The position numbers and the translations under genes were made by a program. Under the pieces are notes generated by a model. It ran no database searches, was not told where the DNA came from, and was given only the letters and a program-made list of their open reading frames with translations. A stretch of 64,000 nt of DNA from Halioxenophilus aromaticivorans (lineage in GTDB: Bacteria > Pseudomonadota > Gammaproteobacteria > Pseudomonadales > Cellvibrionaceae), in NCBI RefSeq assembly GCF_042850945.1, contig NZ_AP031496.1:992001-1056000 (forward strand). The letters are read 5' to 3'. Positions 25,507 to 34,256 of the stretch are shown here, piece by piece (the first letter of the stretch is position 1; each line of letters starts with the position of its first letter).

Positions 25507-27248
25507 TATTGCTCCCCTTGATTATCTATCGCTACTTGTTCAATCAATCGTTTAATTGTTGGATGGCTTAGCTTGGATGAGAGAGGTGATACATAGTCAC
25601 GGCCTTGGCTCCAGTGCAGGTTGGTGTTGTAAATCAAACCAAGTAAGAAGTAGCTCTCTGGAATATCAATACCCGTGCTGGCCACGAACTCCATTTTGTT
25701 CTTGGTCTTTTTGGTATCAAGAAATTCGCTTCTTTTTTCGTCGGTTGTCAGCAATTCATAGCTGAGCCTCTCTACAGCAACACGGACAGCAAAGCAAACT
25801 GCAATTGGATCGTAGTTTTTGTGTTGTAGATAACGATTGAGTTCGTTAAGGATATATTCGTGAAATACTTCAGAGCGCCGCCAGTTTTTCGGTAAGTTGG
25901 TTGGCCAATCATTCTCTGGTATTTCGCATTGGCCTGTATGAAAGTGGAACCAATACACCTCCAGACGATCTTTGACCCCTGCCTGCGTATCTCTCGCCTT
26001 AATCAAGTGAAGTGCGTCCTGTGACTTTCCTATTTTCTTTGAATGAAGGTAATTTATCTGGATCTTGTGTTTATTGAAGCAGAAATCAAAGAATACGCCG
26101 GGGTCTAGGTGTGTCAGTATTATTGGATAAATTACTTGGTTACGCGCTTTGTATTCTTCAATGATTGAAGTGACGTAGTATTGGAAGGCTACTAGATTAG
26201 CGTCATCCAAGTAATCAAATACCTCATCGATGACCAATATGAGCGGTTTTTTGCTGCCCTCGTATAAGGTTTTGTGGAGCTGAACCACAAGCGTGATGAT
26301 GTCTCTCTGTCCGTTCGATAATTGGTGGGCTTTGGGGAAGTTAATAACCAGCTCTTTCTTCTTTTTGGTTTCTTCAACTTTAGCCCATTGCCAGGTCGAA
26401 CTTTTGAAGTTGGTAAGCAAGTCTTGATAATGTGCTTTGACTGTAACGTAATATAGCCAGTCTGTTGCAGCGGAAAATATTTTAGGATCGGCTGCATGTA
26501 TGCTGGCGATCTGATAAGCCGTGAAAAATCCCTCAATCTCAGAATCAACAGCACCATACTGGACTAATCGTTCCGAGATGCTATTTAAAATTGGTACTGC
26601 TCTGAGCTCTTGAATACAGTTATCCAATATCCATTGGGATATTACGGCTGCACTCCCGTTTTGTTGGTTCACCTTTTCGACTATGGCTTGAACTGCTGTC
26701 TGAATGCGAACCTGGGTGAATTTTGATAAATCTACGCCCTGAATCGCATCCAAAAGTCTTGAGTCTTTTAATAGGTCAGAGATGTTGTGCAAAATCTTTC
26801 CATTTTGACCAAAGCTGGTTTTAGCATCAGTAGGTTTATAGGAAAATTCTGCTTTAGTTGGGATTTTACAGATGGTAATGGGCTTGACTTCAATAGTTGA
26901 GGATACCGCCCCCTTGAAGTGCTTTTTTGCCTTCGGGGTAAGACCGCTATTAACTACTAACACATCAAATTGTTTCCGAATCTCGTTTTTCGTTTTGTCG
27001 GCGGTTAATTTGTTTGTGTCAACTGTAATGCTCAATTCCGGCTCTAGTTTTAAATCTTCCTTGTGATGATCTTTATCGGCGAGATCCATTCGCTGGGTAT
27101 TCATCGACGAGAATGCAGTCGCGACCGAGCTCTTGCCAAAGCCATTAGGTGCAACTAAAAGGTTGGGCTTGTAAGCTTTTAATTGCACCTTAAAGCATTC
27201 GTTTAAAATGCCTTTGATATTCCTTATCTCAATTTGGCTTATTGTCAT
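25506..27248 (-). CDS. ABC/SMC-like ATPase of the defence operon
   Basis: A 580-residue ATPase. The N-terminus matches the RecF/SMC-type pattern (ISQIEIRNIKGI) followed by Walker A PNGFGKSS (34-41). The signature LSNGQRD (310-316) and Walker B ILVIDEVFDYLDD (Asp341, Glu342) come late, so a 270-residue insertion lies between them. A conserved His follows in LTHLDPG. The last 180 residues carry no motif that I recognise. Such overcoming-lysogenisation-like ATPases pair with diverse effectors in phage defence; here it lies between hsdS and the RT-nitrilase, 12 bases after hsdS and overlapping the RT by one base. It may serve the RT, the R-M or both. Confidence 0.82.
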   Translation of the reverse strand: MTISQIEIRNIKGILNECFKVQLKAYKPNLLVAPNGFGKSSVATAFSSMNTQRMDLADKDHHKEDLKLEPELSITVDTNKLTADKTKNEIRKQFDVLVVNSGLTPKAKKHFKGAVSSTIEVKPITICKIPTKAEFSYKPTDAKTSFGQNGKILHNISDLLKDSRLLDAIQGVDLSKFTQVRIQTAVQAIVEKVNQQNGSAAVISQWILDNCIQELRAVPILNSISERLVQYGAVDSEIEGFFTAYQIASIHAADPKIFSAATDWLYYVTVKAHYQDLLTNFKSSTWQWAKVEETKKKKELVINFPKAHQLSNGQRDIITLVVQLHKTLYEGSKKPLILVIDEVFDYLDDANLVAFQYYVTSIIEEYKARNQVIYPIILTHLDPGVFFDFCFNKHKIQINYLHSKKIGKSQDALHLIKARDTQAGVKDRLEVYWFHFHTGQCEIPENDWPTNLPKNWRRSEVFHEYILNELNRYLQHKNYDPIAVCFAVRVAVERLSYELLTTDEKRSEFLDTKKTKNKMEFVASTGIDIPESYFLLGLIYNTNLHWSQGRDYVSPLSSKLSHPTIKRLIEQVAIDNQGEQ

Positions 27249-27260
27249 CGCCCAATTTCC

Positions 27261-28508
27261 TTATTTTACCGTCACCTGACCGTTCATTAACATAGGGAGG
27301 AGCCAGTCCCGGAGTTTCGATAGCTCTGAATTTTGTTGATTGTTGCTAATAATCTTGCTGAGTATCGGCGAGAGCTTGGCATCCATGGCTTGAATTAGTT
27401 CTTTCGGAGGCAGGCTAACTCGGCTTGCAACAAGATGATCTTTGGTTATATGTCCCATTGTGGTTTTTCGAAGCTCCGCGACCATTTTGAAATACTCCAA
27501 GTATTTCAAAACTTCGAAGTAATAGAAAGTTTTTGGGTAACTATCCGATGTAACCTTGAATATGTGTTGATTTAACGCTCCTGTTCCACCAGTCCATAGC
27601 TGCACTTCTAAAGTTGCTGACCACGAGAAAAGAATGTCGCCATCATATACCACGACCTTCTCAGGAACACCTTGATGAACGGACTCCGAGCTGTCATCGA
27701 ATCCAGAACTAAATTCTCTTATTTTGATTACTTTGTAAGTTGGTTCGTCCCCAGTGGGATAATACTTCTGACAAGCAATACCGTTTGTAAATGTCGCAAT
27801 ATCTACTAGCGATGCATCGCACCACCCCTCCGGTATTTCCCGCTTCAGGGTTGGGTTGTAGACCATTTTGCCGCCGGAGGTTTTATATGGTTTGCCGTTG
27901 GCGTCGGGAAAATCGAACTGTACAAACCAGTAGTCGTACAGGGTTTTGGCCATGGCTTCCAGTTCGGCGCTGATGCGGTTGTTGAGTGCAATCTTTTCAT
28001 CTAAAAGATAAAGAAGATCACCTGCTTTCACTTGGTCATCATATTCGGGCAACAGAAGATCCAAATATGAGAATATCGCCTCATTCAGGCTTGCTCTAAG
28101 CGTCATGACAGCGTTGTTTGTCATGGTTTTTCTGAACATTGGGCTTCTTAAGTAGAAAGCCATAAATTTTGAGTAAGTTATATCAGTTTGTGTTGGCCGA
28201 AGACGTTTCAAAAAGCCACTATATGATGCATCGGGGTAATCCTTGATTGCTACACAGCTCATCGCGAGCTCATCAACTACTTCACTGGTTCGAGTAAGAA
28301 AAATATCACCGCTCTTTATTGAATAGGTCTCTTTTTCTTTATCAGATGTGGCCATCAAGTCGGGCAGTTCATCTGGTACGAAATAATTATTAAATACCAC
28401 AGAGAACGATAGAAATGGGCTACCATGCCCAGCTTGGTCTTTTGTAGACGATATCCCGGAAGACATCGTGTATAGATCGCAAAACCGATACTTCTTGAGT
28501 TTATTCAT
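27261..28508 (-). CDS. hsdS: Type I restriction enzyme specificity subunit HsdS
   Basis: A 415-residue protein with two target-recognition domains (about 1-150 and 215-365) separated by a helical conserved region (LNNRISAELEAMAKTLYDYWFVQF) and closed by a second helical region (LSKLRDWLLPMLMNGQVTV). Each recognition domain reads one half of a bipartite DNA site; the site cannot be predicted here. The start overlaps the end of hsdM by eight bases, so translation is coupled. The recognition domains look AT-rich relative to the conserved part, as expected for exchanged modules. Confidence 0.92.
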   Translation of the reverse strand: MNKLKKYRFCDLYTMSSGISSTKDQAGHGSPFLSFSVVFNNYFVPDELPDLMATSDKEKETYSIKSGDIFLTRTSEVVDELAMSCVAIKDYPDASYSGFLKRLRPTQTDITYSKFMAFYLRSPMFRKTMTNNAVMTLRASLNEAIFSYLDLLLPEYDDQVKAGDLLYLLDEKIALNNRISAELEAMAKTLYDYWFVQFDFPDANGKPYKTSGGKMVYNPTLKREIPEGWCDASLVDIATFTNGIACQKYYPTGDEPTYKVIKIREFSSGFDDSSESVHQGVPEKVVVYDGDILFSWSATLEVQLWTGGTGALNQHIFKVTSDSYPKTFYYFEVLKYLEYFKMVAELRKTTMGHITKDHLVASRVSLPPKELIQAMDAKLSPILSKIISNNQQNSELSKLRDWLLPMLMNGQVTVK

Positions 28509-30135
28509 GCTTCAACCCCGTCAACTGTTTTTTAATCTCAGTTTCCAACTCACGAGACTGGCTAAACAAGCTATCCAGATTGCTGGTAAAGCCCTGCATT
28601 TTTTCCGCAAACTGCTCCGGGGTAATATCCACATACTCGATTTTGACATCGAAATACTGGCCTGCGCTTAGTGAGTAGTTCTTGGCTTCAATCTCGTCAT
28701 AGCTGACCGCAACGGAAAAGTCTTCCACGGCTTCTTTGGCATTGAAGGTGTCGATAATGCGTTGTTCTTCATCCGCGCTCAGTACGGTTTTCTGGTTCTT
28801 GCCGTCTTTGATTTTTTCGCCCAGGTTAGAGGCGTCAATCAGTACCACCTTGTCTTTGTTGCTGTCATCCATAAACAGGATGGAGACGTTGGTGCCGGTG
28901 GTAGCAAAAATGTTGGATGGCATGGAAACCACACCTGCCAGCATTTTGTGCTCGACTAAATACTTGCGAATACCTTTGTCGATACCCGATTGTGCCGTGA
29001 TAAAGCCAGTCGGCACCACTACTGCCGCCTTGCCGCCCGGTTTTAGCGAGTGGATGATGTGCTGCAAGAACAATTGGTAAATCTCCATCTTGTCCTTGGC
29101 TTTGGCTTTAATCTTGGGGATACCCGCAAAGAAGCGCTCTTTGTTCTCTTTGCTGTCCAGCTCATCGCGGAAGTCGCTGAAATCCATCTTAAACGGTGGA
29201 TTAGAAACGATGTAGTCAAACTTCTTCAGGTCTTTTCCATCCCGGTGATACGGATGTAATACGGTATTACCCTGGATCACATTGGGAATGGAGTGCACCA
29301 GATTGTTGAGGATCAGGTTGAGGCGCAGCAAATTGGAGGACTTTTGCGAGATATCCTGGGTGTAGATGCTGCAACGGTTTTCGCCAATGGCGTGGGCCAC
29401 GTTCATTAACAATGTACCGGAACCGGCAGATGGGTCGTAGCAACTGACATTTTTCACTTTGCCTTGCTGGTCGGCAGGCACCAGAATGGCTGCCATAATG
29501 CGCGCCACCGCATGGGGTGTGTAGTACTCGGCGTATTTGCCACCGGAATTGCTGTTGTAGTCTTTGATCAGGTATTCAAAGATGGTGGCGTAAAAATCGA
29601 ATTTCTGCGTGAAGATACGCTCGAAGCTGAATTCCACCAGCTTGTTGATGATGGCACGGCAGAAGGCATCGCGCTTGGATTCATCGGCAATGTATTCACT
29701 GACGCGATCAAACAGCACTACCTTGGCGCCGCCATCGGTTTTTACGGCAAACACGTCGTTATTGGTTTGAGCAATGTCACGCAGGGTGTCGTCAAACAGC
29801 TTGGCAAAGTCCGGCGCGTTCTGCTGGCTGAACAGGTAGCTGATAAAATGATGAGGCTTTAAACGAGCCGTATCGCCCCCCATTTGCAGTTGCAGCATTT
29901 CCAGCTCGTCTTCGCTCATGGCGACCAGGGCTTCTTCCCATTTCTCCGAGCTGGCGACCTTCTCGTCGATTTGTTTCGCCTCATAGGCGAACTTGTCGTT
30001 CAGAAACTTGTACAAGAAGGTCTGGGTAATGATTTTGAATTCATTACCATCATTGCCCAATCCATAGTGGGCACAGATGTTCTTCAGGCTGTCGATCAGC
30101 GCTTTGGTCTTTTGTTGAAATTCTAGCTCTACCAT
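28501..30135 (-). CDS. hsdM: Type I restriction enzyme adenine methyltransferase HsdM
   Basis: A 544-residue N6-adenine methyltransferase. The N-terminal helical HsdM domain (1-130) precedes the catalytic core with the SAM-binding DPSAGSG motif (234-240) and the catalytic NPPF (312-315) in IVSNPPFKMDF. The C-terminus holds the helices that bind HsdS. Two HsdM and one HsdS make the modification enzyme; adding HsdR makes the restriction complex. The length is normal and all motifs are intact, so it is likely functional. A 42-base gap separates it from hsdR upstream. Confidence 0.95.
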   Translation of the reverse strand: MVELEFQQKTKALIDSLKNICAHYGLGNDGNEFKIITQTFLYKFLNDKFAYEAKQIDEKVASSEKWEEALVAMSEDELEMLQLQMGGDTARLKPHHFISYLFSQQNAPDFAKLFDDTLRDIAQTNNDVFAVKTDGGAKVVLFDRVSEYIADESKRDAFCRAIINKLVEFSFERIFTQKFDFYATIFEYLIKDYNSNSGGKYAEYYTPHAVARIMAAILVPADQQGKVKNVSCYDPSAGSGTLLMNVAHAIGENRCSIYTQDISQKSSNLLRLNLILNNLVHSIPNVIQGNTVLHPYHRDGKDLKKFDYIVSNPPFKMDFSDFRDELDSKENKERFFAGIPKIKAKAKDKMEIYQLFLQHIIHSLKPGGKAAVVVPTGFITAQSGIDKGIRKYLVEHKMLAGVVSMPSNIFATTGTNVSILFMDDSNKDKVVLIDASNLGEKIKDGKNQKTVLSADEEQRIIDTFNAKEAVEDFSVAVSYDEIEAKNYSLSAGQYFDVKIEYVDITPEQFAEKMQGFTSNLDSLFSQSRELETEIKKQLTGLKHE

Positions 30136-30177
30136 TTCTTACGGCTCTTATGATTTACCGACACTCATACCTAAGCA

Positions 30178-33100
30178 TCACCATGCTCGGCTGCCGGTAT
30201 TGAATTCTTTCAGGTACTCTGCGACCACCAGGTGATTAATAAATCTTGATGCGTCGGCGTTGAGTGGTATGTTTTGTTCTCCTTTGAAACGGCGTATGAC
30301 TAGCGGCATCATCTGGCGTTCAAAGTAGCTTTCGTTGTCCAGTATCTGGCTGTTGTTCAGCACCTGCTCGTCGGCGTCTTGTTTTACGCCGGTTAGTGCT
30401 TCAAAAATCTTGCGTTCGTTCTCTGATATATCGCTCTTGTTCTCATGGCGCTCCTGCAAGCGCTTGTGAATACGGGTGTATTTGGCATCGCCCAGGTACT
30501 TCTGTCGCAGTTGATTATTCTGGCGGTTCAGTTCTTTTACGCGATCGTGAATCTTATTGAGCGCGTCAATATTGGCCACCATTTCATCCTGCGTGACCTC
30601 GCTGAGGTTCTTTTTCTTGAACAGCCTTTCCAACTCTTCTTTCAGGCTGACAAATTTTGGGTCCTGCTGATCAAAATTGCTGGCCAGGGCCTCGCGGGTT
30701 TGGCGAAGGGTGTTCTTTAACTGGTCAGCCAAAACCAGCTCTTCTTCGCCTACCTTGATAAAGCGGAACACCACATCTTCAAGGGCGACATTAAGCAGGT
30801 TGGCGGTGTCGGTGCCTTGTTCGATGCTCTCTTTCAGGTTGAGCATATCGAGGTGGTTGCAGGTTTCCCGATAGAGGATATTGAGCTTGGCAAAGTCCAG
30901 CTGTTCCAGTAACTCGTAGTCGCCTTGCAAGCGGATCAAGTTGTATAGGCTTTTGGCGTTTTCCAGCGCCTTTTTCAGAGCCAATACGGTTTCGCGGTCC
31001 TGAATCTGGCTGATTTGATCGGTAAAGATCTCGGCGTTGTCGGTATCAAAGCGGAACAGTACGTCTTTGATATGATCTATCTCTGCCGCGATCTCTTCCT
31101 GTGATTTGAACAGGTTGGAGTAGTGCTCCATTTCATCGCCGAGCTCAGATTGCAGCTCATCGAAATAGGCTTTGTTGGTGGCATCGAATTCTTTGCGAAT
31201 GTCGGCAAAGTCCACCACGTAACCGTAGCGGAAGTCCTTATAGGTGCGGTTGACCCGTGTGAGTGCCTGGAGCAGGTTGTGTTTGCGGATTATCCGGCCG
31301 AGATAGAGCTTTTTCAGGCGTTTGGCATCAAAGCCCGTGAGCAGCATGTTGTAGACAAAGAGGAAGTCGATCTTGCCTGCTTTGAAGTCTTCTACCCATT
31401 CTTTGCGTTCTTCTTTCGTGCCGATGTCGTGCAGGATCAATGCTGCACTTTTAACCTTTCTTTCATTGGTTACTTTATTCCCGTTGGATTTTTTGTGATC
31501 GGCGCTTGGCTCACTACCGGGTACTGCGCCCGAAACGTTATATTCCGGGGAGTCTTCCGCCACCATCGGAAGGCCGTAACTCGGATTGTTGTCGTCGTTT
31601 ACAGCCGCACCGGGTAGCTCATTTTCTGCGTATTTTTCACCGAAGAGCTTGAACATCTCTTTGGCCTGGTCTGAACTATCACAAATGACCATGCCGCCGA
31701 TGCTGGCATCATTAAGCGCGCCGCGACTTTTCTCAAAATCGGTAACGATGTAATCCAGCATAGGCTCCACAAAGCTCGGATGGGCATAGATGAGCTTGCG
31801 ATCGACATCCCCCATTTGGACTTCTACCTCTTCTAAGGCTTGTTGCAGCACCATCTTGTAGTTGGTGGCGATCTCTTCTCGAATCAGTCGCAGGGTGTAG
31901 CCATCGGCGATCGAGGCGTTGTAGTAGTACTTGTGGATATAGTCGCCAAAGATCTGCTTGGAGCTGATGGCTTTGGAATCGGGGTTCTTTCTGGCTGTGT
32001 CTTCGTCAACAATCAGTGGCGTGCCGGTTAGCGCGATCTTGATGGCGTTGGGATCGGACTGATATAGATTGGCCAGAAAGCTGCCTTTCGGGTTGTAACT
32101 TCGGTGCGCTTCGTCCAGAACGAATATGCGCTGGATGTTGATGTCATAGTCTTTGGTCGACATGACATCCGGGTCGTCCTGAAACTTCTGGATATTTACC
32201 ACAGTGATTTCCGGCTTGCCGGAATGGTTGTGAATCACCTGTGTGGCCTTAATGTCTTTGGCAAAGGCATCACGGGAGTTAATGGTGTGCACCGTTAGCC
32301 CGCGCGCTGTGAATTCCCGCTGGGATTGCTGTAGCAGGTCAAGCCTGTCCACGATGAAGTAGAACTTGGGAATGACCTGTTGCTTTTGGAAATAGTCCGT
32401 CAGAAAACGAACGTTGTAATAGGTTAGCGCCGTTTTTCCACTACCCTGGGTGTGCCAGATGATGCCTTTCTTCACGCCCTCATTAAGCTTGCGTTCAATG
32501 GCTTTGGTGGCAAACAACTGGGGGTAGCGCATGATGTGCTTTTGCAGGCCATCGGTCTCAGCTACATAGGCCAGTGCATAACGCAGGATGAACGCCAGAC
32601 GATCACGGCTAACCAAGGAGGTACAGATACTATTCGTTGGACGTTCTGGCTGCTTATTGGTCTGAAACTCCGGGTTGCTGCGAATGACTTCCAGGTTGTT
32701 GTCTTTCAGTACCCTTAGCTCTTCTTCCTCAGAAACGGACTTCAGCAACGCCGTGAGATTCAGTATCTCTTCTTCCCGGAAGTAGTTGAATACCGGCTTG
32801 TGATAGGAGCTGCTTGCGTAGAAAGCCCCTTGCACGGGTTCCGGATCGCCGTCGTCATACTCCATATTGTTGGAGAAGATCATGAATTGGGTGATGTTGG
32901 CGAAGCGCTTGAATTTCGGGTTCTGAAAACGTTTGTTGATGCGGTCGCGCTCAGCCAGGATGCCTTCGCGGTTATTGGGCTTTTTCACCTCAATAAAGAC
33001 CAGCGGCATACCATTAATCAATAAGGTGATGTCTGGGCGGAATTCCTCATCACCATTTTGGCACGTCAGCTCAGTGACTACGTGAAAGCTGTTGTTGTTG

Positions 33101-33390
33101 AAGTTCTCAAAGTCGATCAGCTTGGTGTTCGATCGGTCTGTCAGGCGCTCAAAGAAAGCTCGCCCAAGGTCTTCGTTGTCGAGCTCCAACTTAATATCTT
33201 CGAGCAGGCGACTTACATCATCGGGCTCAATGCCTGGGTTGATTTTGAGAATCGCTGCGTTGAAAAGCTCGGGGAAAATATTGGTACCCAGATCCCAACT
33301 TTGGCCTTTCAGTGACAGGTACTGATAGCCGAGTCGCATCAAATGAAGGATGGTGGGAATTTTTACGCGAGTATCTTCATTAAACTTCAT
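30178..33390 (-). CDS. hsdR: Type I restriction enzyme endonuclease/translocase HsdR
   Basis: A 1070-residue motor subunit. The PD-(D/E)xK nuclease domain has Asp120 (RPDITLL) and Glu134-Val-Lys136 (IEVKKP). A superfamily 2 helicase follows with Walker A TQGSGKT (Lys319) and DEAH box (426-429 in VLDEAHRSY), then a second RecA-like domain (KLIYAHPSF, ALTRVNRTY) and a long helical C-terminus that docks to HsdM. It pulls DNA past unmethylated sites and cuts at a distance. A 50-residue insertion with a low-complexity stretch (around residues 605-650) sits in the second motor domain. It is the first large gene of the operon, 12 bases after the small regulator. Confidence 0.95.
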   Translation of the reverse strand: MKFNEDTRVKIPTILHLMRLGYQYLSLKGQSWDLGTNIFPELFNAAILKINPGIEPDDVSRLLEDIKLELDNEDLGRAFFERLTDRSNTKLIDFENFNNNSFHVVTELTCQNGDEEFRPDITLLINGMPLVFIEVKKPNNREGILAERDRINKRFQNPKFKRFANITQFMIFSNNMEYDDGDPEPVQGAFYASSSYHKPVFNYFREEEILNLTALLKSVSEEEELRVLKDNNLEVIRSNPEFQTNKQPERPTNSICTSLVSRDRLAFILRYALAYVAETDGLQKHIMRYPQLFATKAIERKLNEGVKKGIIWHTQGSGKTALTYYNVRFLTDYFQKQQVIPKFYFIVDRLDLLQQSQREFTARGLTVHTINSRDAFAKDIKATQVIHNHSGKPEITVVNIQKFQDDPDVMSTKDYDINIQRIFVLDEAHRSYNPKGSFLANLYQSDPNAIKIALTGTPLIVDEDTARKNPDSKAISSKQIFGDYIHKYYYNASIADGYTLRLIREEIATNYKMVLQQALEEVEVQMGDVDRKLIYAHPSFVEPMLDYIVTDFEKSRGALNDASIGGMVICDSSDQAKEMFKLFGEKYAENELPGAAVNDDNNPSYGLPMVAEDSPEYNVSGAVPGSEPSADHKKSNGNKVTNERKVKSAALILHDIGTKEERKEWVEDFKAGKIDFLFVYNMLLTGFDAKRLKKLYLGRIIRKHNLLQALTRVNRTYKDFRYGYVVDFADIRKEFDATNKAYFDELQSELGDEMEHYSNLFKSQEEIAAEIDHIKDVLFRFDTDNAEIFTDQISQIQDRETVLALKKALENAKSLYNLIRLQGDYELLEQLDFAKLNILYRETCNHLDMLNLKESIEQGTDTANLLNVALEDVVFRFIKVGEEELVLADQLKNTLRQTREALASNFDQQDPKFVSLKEELERLFKKKNLSEVTQDEMVANIDALNKIHDRVKELNRQNNQLRQKYLGDAKYTRIHKRLQERHENKSDISENERKIFEALTGVKQDADEQVLNNSQILDNESYFERQMMPLVIRRFKGEQNIPLNADASRFINHLVVAEYLKEFNTGSRAW

Positions 33391-33402
33391 AACATTCCCT
33401 GT

Positions 33403-33606
33403 CTATTGTTGTGTCAGCTCTAGCAGGTCACCTACCTGGCACTCAAACAGCAGGCAGAGTTTCTCAATGGCTTCCAGATCCACTTTCTGGGCCGTCTCTT
33501 TATAAAGCAGGGTCACCGTAGCACGGCTTAACCCCGTTTCTCTGGCAACGTCGGCAATACGCATCTTGTGCTCGCCCATCATGCGGGCGAGATGGCAGCG
33601 GATCAT
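33403..33606 (-). CDS. Cro/XRE-type regulator of the defence operon
   Basis: A 67-residue single-domain helix-turn-helix protein (ADVARETGLSRATVTLLYKETAQKV) of the compact Cro type often found next to restriction genes. It ends 12 bases before hsdR, so it leads the operon. It probably binds the palindromic TTACGC array 140-200 bases upstream and keeps expression of restriction and RT genes low until modification is complete. It is related only distantly to the XRE protein at 15.0 kb. Confidence 0.8.
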   Translation of the reverse strand: MIRCHLARMMGEHKMRIADVARETGLSRATVTLLYKETAQKVDLEAIEKLCLLFECQVGDLLELTQQ

Positions 33607-33744
33607 GGCTGTGCCTCTGGCTGGTAATCAAGTTATCAGAATAACAAAGAAGCATACCATGACTTTGATATTTGCCTAGCATTTTGTGAGTTGAAATTGA
33701 ATTATGTGGGGCTGATTTTTAAAAATAGGATAAAGAATTTCTAA

Positions 33745-33804
33745 ATTACGCGGAGTTACGCGCCATATGCGTAATTACGCAAACCATGCGTAATCGCGCG
33801 TAAT
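33745..33804. promoter_or_regulatory. Array of TTACGC/GCGTAA half-sites, probable operator
   Basis: Six half-sites in 60 bases: ATTACGCG, GTTACGCG, then the perfect palindrome TGCGTAATTACGCA (33768-33781), then ATGCGTAAT and GCGCGTAAT. This lies upstream of the Cro-like gene, near where an operon promoter would be. It could equally be a transposase-binding array, but the left transposon end has no TTACGC copies. Confidence 0.55.
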
Positions 33805-33976
33805 TTATATCTCACGGCGGAATAGTGGGGGCAAGAGCGTGTGACAATGCCGTACAGGCACTACCGCAGACGCAGGTTTAGGTTGTTGTGAATAGGGGCT
33901 GAGAGGAGGTTGTTTCGAGAAGATTTTGCTATTTGGCATGCGGCCAATTCTGCTTACCTATGGAAGCATAACCTGG

Positions 33977-34007
33977 CCAAAGCGGCCACATTATGGTTTC
34001 AATACCA
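33977..34007 (-). repeat. Right end of the Tn7-like element, imperfect inverted repeat
   Basis: Reading leftward from 34007 it shows CATAA, TGT, CCGC and TTTG at nearly the same offsets as the left end. TGT sits exactly 17 bases inside each edge, so an alternative is that the true ends are 14345 and 33990, with 17 bases of older flank on each side. Confidence 0.45.
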
Positions 34008-34031
34008 CTGGTGGTGTTAGGAGTAGGAAAA

Positions 34032-34118
34032 TGGTGGGCCTTCACGGACTTGAACCGTGGACCTACCTGGTCTTATATAGAGTCGAGTCGGGTGCTCTAA
34101 TCAGCGATATAGCTGGTG
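34032..34118 (-). pseudogene. Decayed tRNA copy A (tRNA-derived repeat)
   Basis: 87 bases. The first 36, read on the plus strand (3' end through T-arm and variable loop), are identical to the intact tRNA; the anticodon loop is replaced by a longer TCTTATATAGAGTC-like insert and the 5' acceptor strand does not match. An 18-base spacer leads to copy B, giving a 105-base period. Confidence 0.82.
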
Positions 34119-34136
34119 GTGTTAGGGGTAGGAAAG

Positions 34137-34223
34137 TGGTGGGTCTTTACGGACTTCGAGTGTGGACCTACCTGGTTTTATAAAGAGTCGAGTCGGGTGC
34201 TCTAATCAGCGACTTAGCTGGTG
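34137..34223 (-). pseudogene. Decayed tRNA copy B (tRNA-derived repeat)
   Basis: Second 87-base copy with the same altered anticodon region and additional point changes in the T-arm. About 33 bases separate it from the 3' end of the intact tRNA gene. Confidence 0.8.
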
Positions 34224-34256
34224 TTATGGATGGTTGGATAGCGGATAGCAGGAAAA

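Larger units (their letters stand above)
14328..34007. mobile_element. Tn7-like transposon carrying a defence cargo
   Basis: About 19.7 kb. It is bounded on the left by tRNA copy C and on the right by an 18-base spacer and copy A. Removing it, together with one CTGGTG, restores the 105-base period of the tandem tRNA-derived array, which fixes both edges to within a few bases. CTGGTG occurs at 14322-14327 and 34008-34013, giving a 5-6 base target duplication. It contains the XRE regulator, tnsAB, tnsC and tniQ on the left, and an RT-nitrilase/ATPase/type I R-M operon on the right. No CRISPR array or cas gene was seen, so targeting is presumably protein-directed by TniQ. Confidence 0.75.

Noticed and set aside
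30178..33390. Several long rightward frames opposite hsdR and hsdM
   Set aside because: Antisense shadows without ribosome sites; the leftward genes have full family motifs.
14328..34007. A tyrosine-integrase genomic island using the tRNA as att site
   Set aside because: No integrase or excisionase gene is present in the block and the break lies in the spacer of the array rather than inside a tRNA copy; the Tns genes explain it better.
33926..34183. 85-codon frame with an internally repeated protein sequence
   Set aside because: The repeat is the translation of tRNA-derived copies A and B, not a protein gene.
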